Positions 43,317 to 52,591 of a stretch of DNA of 64,000 nt are shown in pieces. The notes below the pieces were generated by a model that ran no database searches, was not told the DNA's origin, and worked only from the letters and a program-made list of their open reading frames with translations. The first letter of the stretch is position 1; each line of letters starts with the position of its first letter. This DNA is from Brevundimonas sp. Its GTDB lineage: Bacteria > Pseudomonadota > Alphaproteobacteria > Caulobacterales > Caulobacteraceae. Where the stretch lies: positions 150,489 through 214,488 of the forward strand of contig QFQU01000010.1 in assembly GCA_003248965.1 (NCBI GenBank). The letters run 5' to 3'. Both the position numbers and the translations under genes were made by a program.

Positions 43317-44408
43317 TTAGCGAATGGGCAGGCCGTACATCAAGCCCGCCGGCCGTGCGTTCCATTGGGCGTTCAGCCCGCGCTCCAGGTTCAAGGCCGA
43401 CTGCCCCCCCAGATTCCGATCGAAGATCTGGCCATAATTGCCCACCGCTCCGATGGCGTCCGCAGCCCAGGTCTTGGACAGGCCCAGCATGGCGCCGTAG
43501 TCGCCCTCCAACCCGACCAGCCTGCGGATGCGTGGGTCCGTCGCCTTCTTGGTCAGGTCGCCGACATTCTCCTTCGTGACGCCCAGTTCCTCGGCCAGGA
43601 CGAGCGCATTCAGGGTCCAGCGCGTCAGATCGGCCCATCGATCATCGCCGGAGCGGACGATGGGCCCCAGCGGCTCCTTGGACACGACGTCGGACAGGAT
43701 GGTGTGGGCGTTGGGGTCGGCCAGGACCGTTCGCGCCGCCGCCAGGGCCGAGATGTCGGCGCTGAAGGCGTCGCAGTCCTCGCGGCCATAGGCGTCGCGC
43801 GCCGCCTCCTCGGTCGGCAGGACGACGGGACGATAGGCCACGCCGCGCGAACGGAAGAAGTCATCGGCGTTGACCTGGGCCGTCGAGCCGGCCTGAACGC
43901 AGACCCGTGCGCCGTTCAGTTCGGCCGCGCTGCTCAGGTTCAGCGACCGCCGCACCAGAAAACCCTGGCCGTCGTAGTAGTTGATCCCGGCGAAGATCAG
44001 GCCCTCGCCCGCGTCGCGTGTCATCGTCCAGGACGAGTTGCGCCACAGCACGTCGATCCTGCCGTCGTTCAGCGCGGTGAACCGGTCCGCCGCCGACAGG
44101 GGCACGAACCGCACCGCATCGCCGTCGCCCAGGATCGCAGCCGCCATGGCGCGGCAGAAGTCGGCGTCGAAGCCCCGCCATTGACCGCGATTGTCCGTAT
44201 AGGCGAAGCCGACCAGCCCCTGATGCACGCCGCAGTTCAGCCGCCCGCGCCGCTTGACGGCCGCCAGGGTGGGGCTGTCCGGCCGATCGGTCGTCGTCAA
44301 CGGGGTGGGGTGGGTCTCGGCCTTTTCGGGCGGTGGCGCGGCCGGTCGGTCGCCGCAGGCTGCGACGAGGAAAGCCGCCGTCATCGCTCCGATGGTCAAG
44401 ACCCGCAT
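43317..44408 (-). CDS. Orphan amino-acid-binding lipoprotein (AapJ-like solute-binding family)
   Basis: 363 residues. A signal peptide with lipobox VAAC (cysteine near residue 18) is followed by a Pro-rich linker and a family-3 solute-binding domain: TLAAVKRRGRLNCGV, FDADFCRAMAAAILGD, FAGINYYDGQGFLV and GAVGNYGQIFDRNLGG. This most resembles the AapJ general L-amino-acid binding proteins, but those are normally soluble and sit with permease genes. No aapQMP lies here. ATG 44408 begins the signal peptide. Its neighbours sseA and metC suggest a sulfur-containing ligand, by context only. Confidence 0.87.
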   Translation of the reverse strand: MRVLTIGAMTAAFLVAACGDRPAAPPPEKAETHPTPLTTTDRPDSPTLAAVKRRGRLNCGVHQGLVGFAYTDNRGQWRGFDADFCRAMAAAILGDGDAVRFVPLSAADRFTALNDGRIDVLWRNSSWTMTRDAGEGLIFAGINYYDGQGFLVRRSLNLSSAAELNGARVCVQAGSTAQVNADDFFRSRGVAYRPVVLPTEEAARDAYGREDCDAFSADISALAAARTVLADPNAHTILSDVVSKEPLGPIVRSGDDRWADLTRWTLNALVLAEELGVTKENVGDLTKKATDPRIRRLVGLEGDYGAMLGLSKTWAADAIGAVGNYGQIFDRNLGGQSALNLERGLNAQWNARPAGLMYGLPIR

Positions 44409-44491
44409 CGCGTTCGTATCCTCTCCGCCGCTTGCGCCCCTTGAGACTTTAGAGGCCTTTAGGCCGTGATCCGCAACCCATCGGAGCCGCC

Positions 44492-45670
44492 ATGTCGCCC
44501 TATTCGGACCGCACCCGACTGATCGCCTCGGCCACACGGCGCGGACATGGCCGCCGACCGGTCAATCCGCCTGTCGAGCGCGCCTCCACCATGCTCAGCG
44601 ACCGCGCCGAGGCGATGCACGACGACGCGGATGGGCCTGCCTACGGGTTGGAAGGAGGCAGCGCCGCGCGACAGTTGCGCGCCGCTCTGGCCGGTCTGGA
44701 AAAGGCCGCCGACGCCGTGCTGGTTCCCTCTGGTCTTGCGGCCGTGACCGTTCCCCTGCTGGCCTTGACACGACCCGGCGACGAGGTGCTGACGCTTGAC
44801 GGGGTGTACGGCCCGACCCGGCGCTTCCTCAGCCGCTATCAGGCGTCGCGCGGCGTCGCGACCCGTTTTCTGCCGGCCGAAACAGACGCCGAGAGCCTGA
44901 TCGCGGCCATAGGCGAGCGGACGCGCGTCGTGTTGCTGGAATCCCCGGCCTCTCTGACATTCCAGATGATCGACGTCGCCGCCGTCGCCGCCGCCTGCCG
45001 GGCGCGGGGCGTGCGCACCGTCATGGACAACACCTGGGCCGCCGGCCTGGCCTTCAAGCCCCTTACGCAGGGCGTGGACGTCAGCGTCCAGGCCCTGACC
45101 AAATATGTCGGCGGTCACTCCGACGTGTTGATGGGCGGCGTCGCCGCCAATGATCCCGCCTGCCTGCGCGCTGTCCACGACGTGATCGAGGATCTGGGCT
45201 GGCACGTTTCGCCGGACGACGCCTGGCTGGCCCTGCGCGGCCTTCGCACCCTGCCGTTGCGTTACGCCGAACAGGGGCGTTCGGGCCTGCGCGTGGCCGA
45301 ATGGCTGCAAGGTCGGCCCGAGGTTTCCCGCGTGCTCTATCCGCCCCTGCCCGGCGCGGTCGGGCATGACCTCTGGGCCCGCGACTTCAACGGCGCCGCG
45401 TCGCTGATGGGTGTCGTCATGAAGGGAGGCGACACCGCCGCCGGGCGCGCCTTCTTGGACGCTCTGAGTCTGTTTGGCATGGGCTATTCCTGGGGCGGTT
45501 TCGAAAGCCTGATCACCCATGAGACGCACCAGATGGCCTATCGCAGCCATCCCCCTTCACTGGAGGGCGAACTGATCCGCCTGCATGTCGGCCTGGAAGA
45601 CCCCGCCGACCTGATTGCGGACCTGGAGCGGGGCCTTGCCGCCTTCTCCGCCGCGCTCACCCTTCCTTAA
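44492..45670 (+). CDS. metC: Cystathionine beta-lyase
   Basis: 392 residues, PLP-dependent trans-sulfuration family. The PLP lysine lies in LTKYVGGHSDVLMG; YGLEGGSAARQLRAAL, VMDNTWAAG and the C-terminal WGGFESLITH are the MetC pattern. It cleaves cystathionine to homocysteine, pyruvate and ammonia. It is divergent from the orphan binding-protein gene. Confidence 0.93.
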   Translation: MSPYSDRTRLIASATRRGHGRRPVNPPVERASTMLSDRAEAMHDDADGPAYGLEGGSAARQLRAALAGLEKAADAVLVPSGLAAVTVPLLALTRPGDEVLTLDGVYGPTRRFLSRYQASRGVATRFLPAETDAESLIAAIGERTRVVLLESPASLTFQMIDVAAVAAACRARGVRTVMDNTWAAGLAFKPLTQGVDVSVQALTKYVGGHSDVLMGGVAANDPACLRAVHDVIEDLGWHVSPDDAWLALRGLRTLPLRYAEQGRSGLRVAEWLQGRPEVSRVLYPPLPGAVGHDLWARDFNGAASLMGVVMKGGDTAAGRAFLDALSLFGMGYSWGGFESLITHETHQMAYRSHPPSLEGELIRLHVGLEDPADLIADLERGLAAFSAALTLP

Positions 45671-45693
45671 GCGGCGACGGCGACTGTTCCGTC

Positions 45694-47043
45694 GTGCACG
45701 TCTCGCCCGGCCAAATCCTTGATTCGGACAGCCCGCCGCTGTGGGAGCAGTGGGCGGCCGGTTTTGTCGTCTTCATGCTGACGGGCGCCCTGATTGCGCC
45801 CGTCATCGCCCCGACCCAGGTCGAGACCCCGATCCTGCGGCTGATCTGGCTGCCGGTCTACGCCGTGACTGCCGGTCTTCTCGTCTTCCGCTTCGACAAG
45901 GTGATCCGCGCCTGGCCCGCCTGGTTGATGGTCGGGGCCCTGATCGCCCTGGCCTATGTCTCCCAATACTGGTCCATCGATCCCGAGGTGACGGACCGTC
46001 GTGTCATCGCCATGGCGATCAACAGCGCCTTCGCCGTCTATCTGGGCGCCATTTTCCGAGGCGCCGCTCTCCCCCGCGTGTTGATGCACACCTGCCTGGT
46101 CATGGCCGTCGGCAGCCTGATCATGGTGTTCGCCTATCCCAAGGTCGGGGTGCATCAGTTCGACAACGCCGGCCTGTGGCGCGGTCTGTGGTACGAGAAG
46201 AACCAGATGGGTCTGGTCATGGTGGTGGGCGCCGTCTCGGCGGCGGCCTGTCTGGCGGCGGATCAGATGGCCGGCGCCGGCAGGAAACCCTGGGCCGCCC
46301 TGTTGACCCTGATCCTGACGACCGTGCTGATCCTGGCCACCCAGTCCAAGACCTCTCTGCTGTGTCTGATGATCGGCGTCGGCATGGTGGGCGGCTGGTG
46401 GACGTTGAAACAGGGCGGCGCGGCCGTGACCATCGTGGCCATCTGGGCGGCCGTGGTCGGGATTGTCGGGGGCGCCTGGACCTGGCACATCGCCTCGGCC
46501 TCCATCCTCCAGGCCTTGGGCAAGGACCCGTCGCTGACCGGCCGCACCCTGATCTGGGAAGCCCTGATGCGAAAGGTGGCCGAGCGTCCGTGGACCGGCT
46601 ACGGCTTCAGCGCCTTCTGGGGCGTGGACTCGATCCCGGCGCGCGAGATCCGCATCCAGACCCAATGGCCGGTGCCCTCGGCCCACAACGGCTGGATCGA
46701 CCTTCTGGTCCAGCTGGGCTGGCCCGGCGCGGTCGCGGTCGGCGCCCTGATCGCCATCGCCGCCATCATGATCCTGGCCCGCACCAACGGCCTGGGCGCG
46801 CGCGAAGGCTATTGGAGCATCGGCTATCTGTCGGTCTTCGTCGCGCTCAGCCTGTCCGAGAGCGTGCTGCTGAACCACGCCAGCCTGCCCTGGTCGCTGA
46901 TGCTGGCCATTCTGACGCGCGCCGTGACCTTCGATCCGGCTCCCGTGCGCGCGCCGCTTGCCCGACCGGCCGCGCGGGCCTACCAGAACCGGCCCCGAAT
47001 CGCCTCAGACTATGTGAATGGCCGCCGACCTCTTCGCTTTTGA
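45694..47043 (+). CDS. O-antigen ligase / polymerase family membrane protein
   Basis: 449 residues with about ten membrane segments. The Wzy_C-type features TQSKTSLLCLMIG, LTGRTLIWEAL, GYGFSAFWG and the periplasmic-loop AHNGWIDLLVQLGWPG are the pattern of WaaL/Wzy-like glycan ligases or polymerases. GTG 45694 is the likely start. No sugar-transferase cluster surrounds it, so the acceptor is unknown. The 3' end overlaps parE by 26 bp. Confidence 0.87.
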   Translation: MHVSPGQILDSDSPPLWEQWAAGFVVFMLTGALIAPVIAPTQVETPILRLIWLPVYAVTAGLLVFRFDKVIRAWPAWLMVGALIALAYVSQYWSIDPEVTDRRVIAMAINSAFAVYLGAIFRGAALPRVLMHTCLVMAVGSLIMVFAYPKVGVHQFDNAGLWRGLWYEKNQMGLVMVVGAVSAAACLAADQMAGAGRKPWAALLTLILTTVLILATQSKTSLLCLMIGVGMVGGWWTLKQGGAAVTIVAIWAAVVGIVGGAWTWHIASASILQALGKDPSLTGRTLIWEALMRKVAERPWTGYGFSAFWGVDSIPAREIRIQTQWPVPSAHNGWIDLLVQLGWPGAVAVGALIAIAAIMILARTNGLGAREGYWSIGYLSVFVALSLSESVLLNHASLPWSLMLAILTRAVTFDPAPVRAPLARPAARAYQNRPRIASDYVNGRRPLRF

Positions 47044-49102
47044 CGACGAACCCGAAGCTCGCAAACCCGAGTCGCCCAAGCCCGCCGCGGTGATCCCGCC
47101 GCAGGTCGCGCCTCCTGTCGCTCAGCCGGCCGCGCCCAAACCCGTCCAGGCCGCCGCGACCACGGCCGCCGCCACCGGCTATTCCGCCTCGTCCATCGAG
47201 GTGCTGGAGGGGCTGGAGCCCGTCCGCAAACGCCCCGGCATGTACATCGGCGGCACCGACGAACGCGCCCTGCACCACCTGTTCGCCGAAGTCCTCGACA
47301 ATGCGATGGACGAGGCCGTGGCCCGCCATGCCAAGCTGATCACCGTCGATCTGGACGCCGAGGGCTATCTGTCCGTTCGCGACGACGGACGCGGCATTCC
47401 GGTCGATCCGCACCCGAAACACCCCGGCAAGTCGGCGCTGGAGGTGGTCATGACCGTCCTCCACTCGGGCGGAAAGTTTTCGGGAAAAGCCTATGAAACC
47501 TCTGGCGGTCTGCACGGCGTGGGCGTCTCGGTCGTCAACGCCCTGTCCGAACATCTGGATGTCACGGTCTGGCGCGACGGGTTCGAGTGGAAACAGTCCT
47601 TCTCGCGCGGCCATGTCCTCGGCCCCATCCAGCAGGTCCAGCCGTCCAAGAAGCGCGGCACCCTGATCCGGTTCAAGCCGGACGACGAAATCTTCGGCAT
47701 GGGCGCGGCCTTCAAGCCCGCCCGCCTGTTCCGCATGGCGCGGTCCAAGGCCTATCTGTTCCGCGGCGTCGAGATCAAATGGACCTGCGCGCCGGAACGG
47801 ATCACCGACACGACCCCGGCCCAGGCCACCCTGCACTTCCCCGGCGGTCTGGCCGACGCCCTGGCCGATCGCATCGGTCAACTTGAGACCGTCACCCCCG
47901 CCTTCGCCGGCCGCGCCGAACGTCAGGGCGAGGCGGGCGCCTTCGAATGGGCCGTGACCTGGTCGCCCGCTGGTTTCGGCGAGGCGGACGGCTTCATCCA
48001 GTCCTACTGCAACACCGTCTCCACCCCCGACGGCGGCACGCACGAAGCCGGCTTCCGCGCGGCCCTGGTCAAGGGGCTGAAGGCCTACGGCGAACTGACC
48101 AATGAGAAGCGCGCGAGCGTCATCACGGCCGAGGACGTCATCGCCAACGCCGGCGCCCTGATCAGCGTCTTCATCCGCAATCCCGAGTTCCAGGGCCAGA
48201 CCAAGGACCGCCTGTCCTCGCCCGAGGGCGCGCGCCTGGTCGAGCAACTGCTGCGCGACCCTCTGGACCACTGGCTGACCGAGAGCCCCAAACAGGCCAA
48301 CGCCCTGCTCGGCTTCGTCATCGACCGGGCGGAGGAGCGGCTGCGCCGTCGCAAGGACAAGGAGGTCCAGCGCGCCGCCGCCACCCGCAAGCTGCGTCTG
48401 CCCGGCAAGCTGTCGGACTGCAGCCGCCAGGCCGCCGAGGGCACCGAACTGTTCATCGTCGAGGGCGATTCGGCCGGTGGCTCTGCCAAACAGGCGCGCG
48501 ACCGCACGACCCAGGCCATCCTGCCCCTGCGCGGCAAGATTTTGAACGTCGCCTCCGCCACCGCCGACAAGCTGCGCGCCAACGTCGAACTGTCCGACCT
48601 GGCCCTGGCCCTGGGCGTCCAGCCCGGCAATCGCTTCAACATCGACGACCTGCGCTACGAGCGGATCATCATCATGACCGACGCCGACGTGGACGGCGCC
48701 CACATCGCGGCCCTGCTGATCACCTTCTTCTATCGCGTCATGCCCGAGACGATCCGCCAGGGTCGGGTCTTCATGGCCCTTCCGCCTCTGTATCGCATCA
48801 GCGCCGGCCCCTTGAGCGAATACGCCCGCGACGACGCCCACCGCGACGAACTGCTGGCCACCGTCTTCAAGGGCAAGAAGACCGAGATCGGCCGGTTCAA
48901 GGGCCTGGGCGAAATGATGGCCTCCCAGTTGAAGGAGACCACCATGGATCCCAAGAAGCGCACCCTGGCCCGCATCACGGTGCCCGACGCCGAGGCCAGC
49001 ATCGAGGACTTGGTCGAGCGCCTGATGGGCAAACGCGCCGAGGCCCGTTTCCAGTTCATTCAGGAAAACGCGCAGTTCGTGAAAGAAGAACTGGACGTCT
49101 GA
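47018..49102 (+). CDS. parE: DNA topoisomerase IV subunit B
   Basis: 694 residues. The GHKL ATPase site shows VLDNAMDEAV, RDDGRGIPVD and GGLHGVGVSVVNALS; the TOPRIM domain shows VEGDSAGGSAKQARDR and MTDADVDGAHI. With ParC it decatenates sister chromosomes. About 50 Pro/Ala-rich residues precede the ATPase domain. The absence of a GyrB-type insertion and the spacing QLKETTMDPKKRTL support ParE. It starts inside the upstream gene. Confidence 0.95.
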   Translation: MAADLFAFDDEPEARKPESPKPAAVIPPQVAPPVAQPAAPKPVQAAATTAAATGYSASSIEVLEGLEPVRKRPGMYIGGTDERALHHLFAEVLDNAMDEAVARHAKLITVDLDAEGYLSVRDDGRGIPVDPHPKHPGKSALEVVMTVLHSGGKFSGKAYETSGGLHGVGVSVVNALSEHLDVTVWRDGFEWKQSFSRGHVLGPIQQVQPSKKRGTLIRFKPDDEIFGMGAAFKPARLFRMARSKAYLFRGVEIKWTCAPERITDTTPAQATLHFPGGLADALADRIGQLETVTPAFAGRAERQGEAGAFEWAVTWSPAGFGEADGFIQSYCNTVSTPDGGTHEAGFRAALVKGLKAYGELTNEKRASVITAEDVIANAGALISVFIRNPEFQGQTKDRLSSPEGARLVEQLLRDPLDHWLTESPKQANALLGFVIDRAEERLRRRKDKEVQRAAATRKLRLPGKLSDCSRQAAEGTELFIVEGDSAGGSAKQARDRTTQAILPLRGKILNVASATADKLRANVELSDLALALGVQPGNRFNIDDLRYERIIIMTDADVDGAHIAALLITFFYRVMPETIRQGRVFMALPPLYRISAGPLSEYARDDAHRDELLATVFKGKKTEIGRFKGLGEMMASQLKETTMDPKKRTLARITVPDAEASIEDLVERLMGKRAEARFQFIQENAQFVKEELDV

Positions 49103-49162
49103 CCGCCGTTCTTCCTTCTAGGGCGGCTTCCAAAGGCCCGCCGCGCCTGACACAAGGGCCCC

Positions 49163-50575
49163 ATGAGCACGACCGCCCCCTCGCCCGCCTTTCTGGATGA
49201 ACTGAAAGCCGCCCTCGGCCCTGGCGGCTGGACGCAGGACCCGGAGGTCGTCGCCCCCTTCCTGACCGAATGGCGCAACCGTTGGACGGGCGACACGCCC
49301 ATCCTTCTGACCCCGCGCTCCACCGAGGCGGTCGCCGGCATCGTGACCCTGTGCGCCCGCGACGGCGTGGCGATCACGCCCCAGGGTGGCGGCACCGGCC
49401 TGGTCGGCGGCCAGATTCCCTTCGGCGAAGTGTTGCTGTCTATGAAGAAGATGCGCGCCGTCCGCGACGTCACCCCCCTGGACGACGCCATGACGGTCGA
49501 GGCGGGCCTGACCCTGTTGGAGGCGCAACAGGCGGCGACGGCGGCGGGCCGCTATTTCCCGCTCAGCCTGGCGGCCGAGGGCTCGGCCACCGTCGGCGGC
49601 GTCATCTCCACCAACGCCGGCGGCACCCAGGTGCTGCGCTACGGCATGATGCGCGACCTGGTTCTGGGGATCGAGGCGGTCCTGCCCAACGGCGAAATCT
49701 ACCGGGGGCTGAAGCGGCTGCGTAAGGACAACACCGGCTACGACCTGAAGCAGCTTCTGATCGGCGCGGAGGGCACCTTGGGCGTCGTCACCGCCGCCAC
49801 GCTGAAGCTGTTTCCGATCATGCGCTCGCGCGCCGTCGCCATCGTGGGGCTTGAGACGGCCGCCGCCTCGGTCGAACTGCTCGCGCGCGCCAAGGCCGAG
49901 ACGGGCGGCGGGGTCGAGGCTTTCGAGCTGATGAAGCGCCTCGGCATGGAGCTGGTGCTTAAGAACATCCCCGACACGCGCGAGCCGCTGGACACGACGC
50001 CCGACTGGTACGTCCTGGTCGAGATCGCCTCGGGCACGCCCGGCGGCGCCGAGGCCCAGATGCAGGCCCTGCTGGAGGTCGCCTTCGAAGAGGGCCTGAT
50101 CACCGACGCCGCCATCGCCCAGAACGACGGCCAGCGCGCCGCCTTCTGGCGTCTGCGCGAAGAACATTCGGCGGCTCTGAAGCCCGAGGGCGGCGGCTGG
50201 AAACACGATGTCTCCGTCCCCATCAGCCGCATCGCCGAATTCATCGACGAAGCCTCGGCCGCCGTCGAACGCTTCCACCCCGGCGCCCGCATCTCGGTCT
50301 TCGGTCATGTCGGGGACGGCAATCTGCACTACGACATCCTGCCGGGCGTCGGTCAGGACATCCCGGCCTTCATCGGTCGCTGGAAGGAAGGGTCGAAGGT
50401 CGTTCACGACGTGGTCGCCCGCTATGACGGCTCCATCTCCGCCGAACACGGGTTGGGCCGGCTGAAGACCGACGAGGCCCGGCGCTACAAGTCGCCGCTG
50501 GAAATCGAGACCATGGCCGCCATCCGTCAGGCGCTCGATCCCCGACGGATCATGAACCCCGCCGTCTTGTTCTGA
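49163..50575 (+). CDS. FAD-linked 2-hydroxyacid dehydrogenase (GlcD/DLD type)
   Basis: 470 residues, VAO-type flavoprotein. The FAD region shows PQGGGTGLVGGQIPFG, NAGGTQVLRYGMMRDLVLG and GAEGTLGVVTAATLKL; the C-terminal part has GHVGDGNLHYD and AEHGLGRLK. The family oxidises D-lactate, D-2-hydroxyglutarate or glycolate; the exact substrate cannot be called. It stands alone after parE. Confidence 0.9.
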   Translation: MSTTAPSPAFLDELKAALGPGGWTQDPEVVAPFLTEWRNRWTGDTPILLTPRSTEAVAGIVTLCARDGVAITPQGGGTGLVGGQIPFGEVLLSMKKMRAVRDVTPLDDAMTVEAGLTLLEAQQAATAAGRYFPLSLAAEGSATVGGVISTNAGGTQVLRYGMMRDLVLGIEAVLPNGEIYRGLKRLRKDNTGYDLKQLLIGAEGTLGVVTAATLKLFPIMRSRAVAIVGLETAAASVELLARAKAETGGGVEAFELMKRLGMELVLKNIPDTREPLDTTPDWYVLVEIASGTPGGAEAQMQALLEVAFEEGLITDAAIAQNDGQRAAFWRLREEHSAALKPEGGGWKHDVSVPISRIAEFIDEASAAVERFHPGARISVFGHVGDGNLHYDILPGVGQDIPAFIGRWKEGSKVVHDVVARYDGSISAEHGLGRLKTDEARRYKSPLEIETMAAIRQALDPRRIMNPAVLF

Positions 50576-50813
50576 CGGAGTTCTGCGCCTAACCGGCGGC
50601 TTGCGCGCGCAATGCCGCTGGTCGGACTCCCGTCTTTTCATGGACTTGTCGAATTCTCGCGCCGATCTGCGCGCCTTAGATCGGATCGCGCCCATCCTTG
50701 ATCCGTCCCATCGCACCGGAGGGCTCGTAAGGCCTGCGACCTTGCGGCGACGGGAGCGTATGGAGCGGTGTCCGTCCGATGTCGGGGTTCCAAAGACTTC
50801 GTGCGGGCGAGCG

Positions 50814-50838
50814 GCGGCCGGCAGGGTCCGGCCGCTTT
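50814..50838 (+). terminator. GC-rich hairpin with short T run
   Basis: GCGGCCGG (50814-50821) pairs perfectly with CCGGCCGC (50828-50835) across a 6-nt loop, then TTT. It could end the FAD dehydrogenase transcript or an unannotated small RNA. Confidence 0.5.
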
Positions 50839-51089
50839 ACGTGGCGGCTCGAAGGAGCGCCAACGGGGCGGACGTGCAGGCGTCACGCCCAGCCGTGGGG
50901 GGCGTTCGGGTCGGCGTGAAAACATTGCGTCGGTCCGAGGCTCGTCGAAAACCATGCGCGCGGAGCGTCCGCCTTCGTCGAAACGGTATTCATCTCAGAA
51001 CTCCGGGCGATGGCCCGGCGCTCCGCCCTGCCCTCCTCCAACCCGCGCCTGGCCGGCGACGGGGCGCTCAAGCGTGCCTGGACGATAAT

Positions 51090-51104
51090 GTTCTTGCTTT
51101 GTTC
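51090..51104 (+). promoter_or_regulatory. LexA (SOS) box upstream of the radical SAM gene
   Basis: GTTC at 51090-51093, seven bases, GTTC at 51101-51104: an exact match to the alphaproteobacterial LexA operator, 24 bp before the radical SAM ATG and close enough to cover its promoter. Confidence 0.8.
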
Positions 51105-51128
51105 TGATGTTCATTCCATCTTCTCACC

Positions 51129-52193
51129 ATGGAAACCGCCAAGGGAAGAGGCGCGCGTTCGAATGCCACCGGTCGCTACGAGCCCCAGCAGCATGAAGCG
51201 TTCGACGATGGTTGGACGCAAGACGACGCTGAGCTCGCGCCGCTGCGCACCACCCTCACGCCCGAACACGCCCGCACCATCATCGCCCGGAACGACAGTC
51301 CGGACGTCGGCTTCGACCGTTCCATCAATCCCTACAAAGGTTGCGAACATGGCTGCATCTACTGCTACGCCCGTCCGGCCCATGCCTGGATGGGCCTATC
51401 CCCGGGCCTGGATTTCGAGAGCCGGCTCTTCTTCAAGCCCGAAGGCGCACGTCTGCTGGAACAGGCCTTCCTCGCACCCCTATACCGGTGCAAGCGCATC
51501 CACATAGGCGGCAACACCGACCCCTATCAGCCGGTGGAGCGGGATTTGAAATCCACCCGTTCGATCCTTCAGGTGATGCAGCGGTTCAACCATCCGTTCA
51601 GCATCATCACCAAGTCGGTCCTGATCGCCCGCGACGCCGACATCCTGGGGCCCATGGGACAGGCGGGCCTGGCCTCGGCCTTCGTCTCCATCACCACCCT
51701 GGACCGCAAGCTGGCCCGCGCGATGGAGCCTCGCGCCTCCACTCCCGCCAAACGGCTTGAGGCGATCAGCCGCCTGGCCGAAGCAGGCTGTCCGGTCGGG
51801 GTCGGCTTCGCCCCCGTCATTCCCGGCCTGAACGATCATGAACTGGAATCGGTGCTGGAGGCCGCCGCCAAGGCCGGGGCGACCACGGCCATGTACGTCA
51901 CCCTGCGGCTGCCGCTGGAGATCAAGGATCTGTTTCGCGAATGGCTGACGGACGCCCGACCCGACCGCGCCGCCCGCGTCATGTCCCTTATCCGCCAGAC
52001 CCGCGGCGGTCGCGACTACGATCCCGACTTCTCCCAGCGGATGAAGGGGCGCGGCCCGGTCGCGGACCTGATCGCCGTGCGCTTCAAGGCCGCGCTGAAA
52101 CGTTACGGGCTGGATGCGCCCCGTCCCCTGCTGGACGAAAGTCGTTTCCGCGTTCCGGCCGACGCCCGACCTCAGTTGGAACTATTCGGCTAG
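51129..52193 (+). CDS. PA0069/SplB-like radical SAM protein
   Basis: 354 residues. The radical SAM cluster motif is CEHGCIYCYA (C-x3-C-x2-C), within the family pattern SINPYKGCEHGC; IGGNTDPYQP and ITKSVLIARD follow. This belongs to the group annotated PA0069 family or SplB-like, related to spore photoproduct lyase, whose biochemical role outside spores is unclear. The N-terminal KGRGARSNATGRY is also typical. A perfect LexA box just upstream suggests a DNA-damage role. The stop overlaps that of the next, convergent gene (CTAG). Confidence 0.92.
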   Translation: METAKGRGARSNATGRYEPQQHEAFDDGWTQDDAELAPLRTTLTPEHARTIIARNDSPDVGFDRSINPYKGCEHGCIYCYARPAHAWMGLSPGLDFESRLFFKPEGARLLEQAFLAPLYRCKRIHIGGNTDPYQPVERDLKSTRSILQVMQRFNHPFSIITKSVLIARDADILGPMGQAGLASAFVSITTLDRKLARAMEPRASTPAKRLEAISRLAEAGCPVGVGFAPVIPGLNDHELESVLEAAAKAGATTAMYVTLRLPLEIKDLFREWLTDARPDRAARVMSLIRQTRGGRDYDPDFSQRMKGRGPVADLIAVRFKAALKRYGLDAPRPLLDESRFRVPADARPQLELFG

Positions 52194-52582
52194 TCTTCGG
52201 CTGCGGACGGATCGATGGCGTTCGTGACCAGGTCTCGCCAGGTCGGGTCGGTGTCGTCGACCAGATCGACATCGTCCATCAGGGCCACAACGGCGTCGCC
52301 GTCGGGCAGGATCAGGCCCAGAATCTCCATCGCCTCGCCCTCGGCGTTCAGATGGCTCTCGGCCTGGACCACGACCGCCGCCTGTTCCCCGGCGTCATCC
52401 CACCAAATGACCGGCTGCGGCAGGTCCATGGCGATGGCGCGCGGATCGTCCGTATCGCCCAGGGCGAAGACCGCGCGCCGCGCCTGCACGTCGTCCAGCG
52501 TCGCCACCGCCCCGACGAACGGCTTCAGCCGGGTCCAGTCCTCGACGTCGAAGCCGCCGCCGTCCTCATCCTCGTCCGCCAT
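52190..52582 (-). CDS. Acidic protein of unknown function
   Basis: 130 residues, rich in Asp and Glu, soluble, with no signal peptide. The central region (RRAVFALGDTDDPRAIAMDL, PQPVIWWDDAG) looks like a compact fold. I do not recognise the family. It lies 9 bp downstream of the broken RNA methyltransferase gene and is likely co-transcribed with it. Confidence 0.7.
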   Translation of the reverse strand: MADEDEDGGGFDVEDWTRLKPFVGAVATLDDVQARRAVFALGDTDDPRAIAMDLPQPVIWWDDAGEQAAVVVQAESHLNAEGEAMEILGLILPDGDAVVALMDDVDLVDDTDPTWRDLVTNAIDPSAAED

Positions 52583-52591
52583 CGTCCTCGC

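Larger units (their letters stand above)
50576..51128. other. 553-bp region without a supported gene
   Basis: Frames on both strands here are short, Arg/Pro/Ser-rich and unlike known proteins. The region holds a GC-rich hairpin followed by TTT (50814-50838) and, at its right end, a perfect LexA box. It may contain a small RNA, a decayed gene or a long control region. It does not show the SRP, tmRNA or RNase P RNA signatures I would recognise. Confidence 0.6.

Noticed and set aside
46847..48841. 664-codon minus-strand frame opposite parE
   Set aside because: It is an antisense frame produced by GC-rich codon usage; parE is unambiguous on the plus strand.
50601..51107. Open frames in the 553-bp gap as genes
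   Set aside because: Arg/Pro/Ser-rich translations, no supported start and no family resemblance on either strand.
51101..51112. A second SOS box overlapping the first (GTTCTGATGTTC)
   Set aside because: The half-sites are separated by 4 bases rather than 7.
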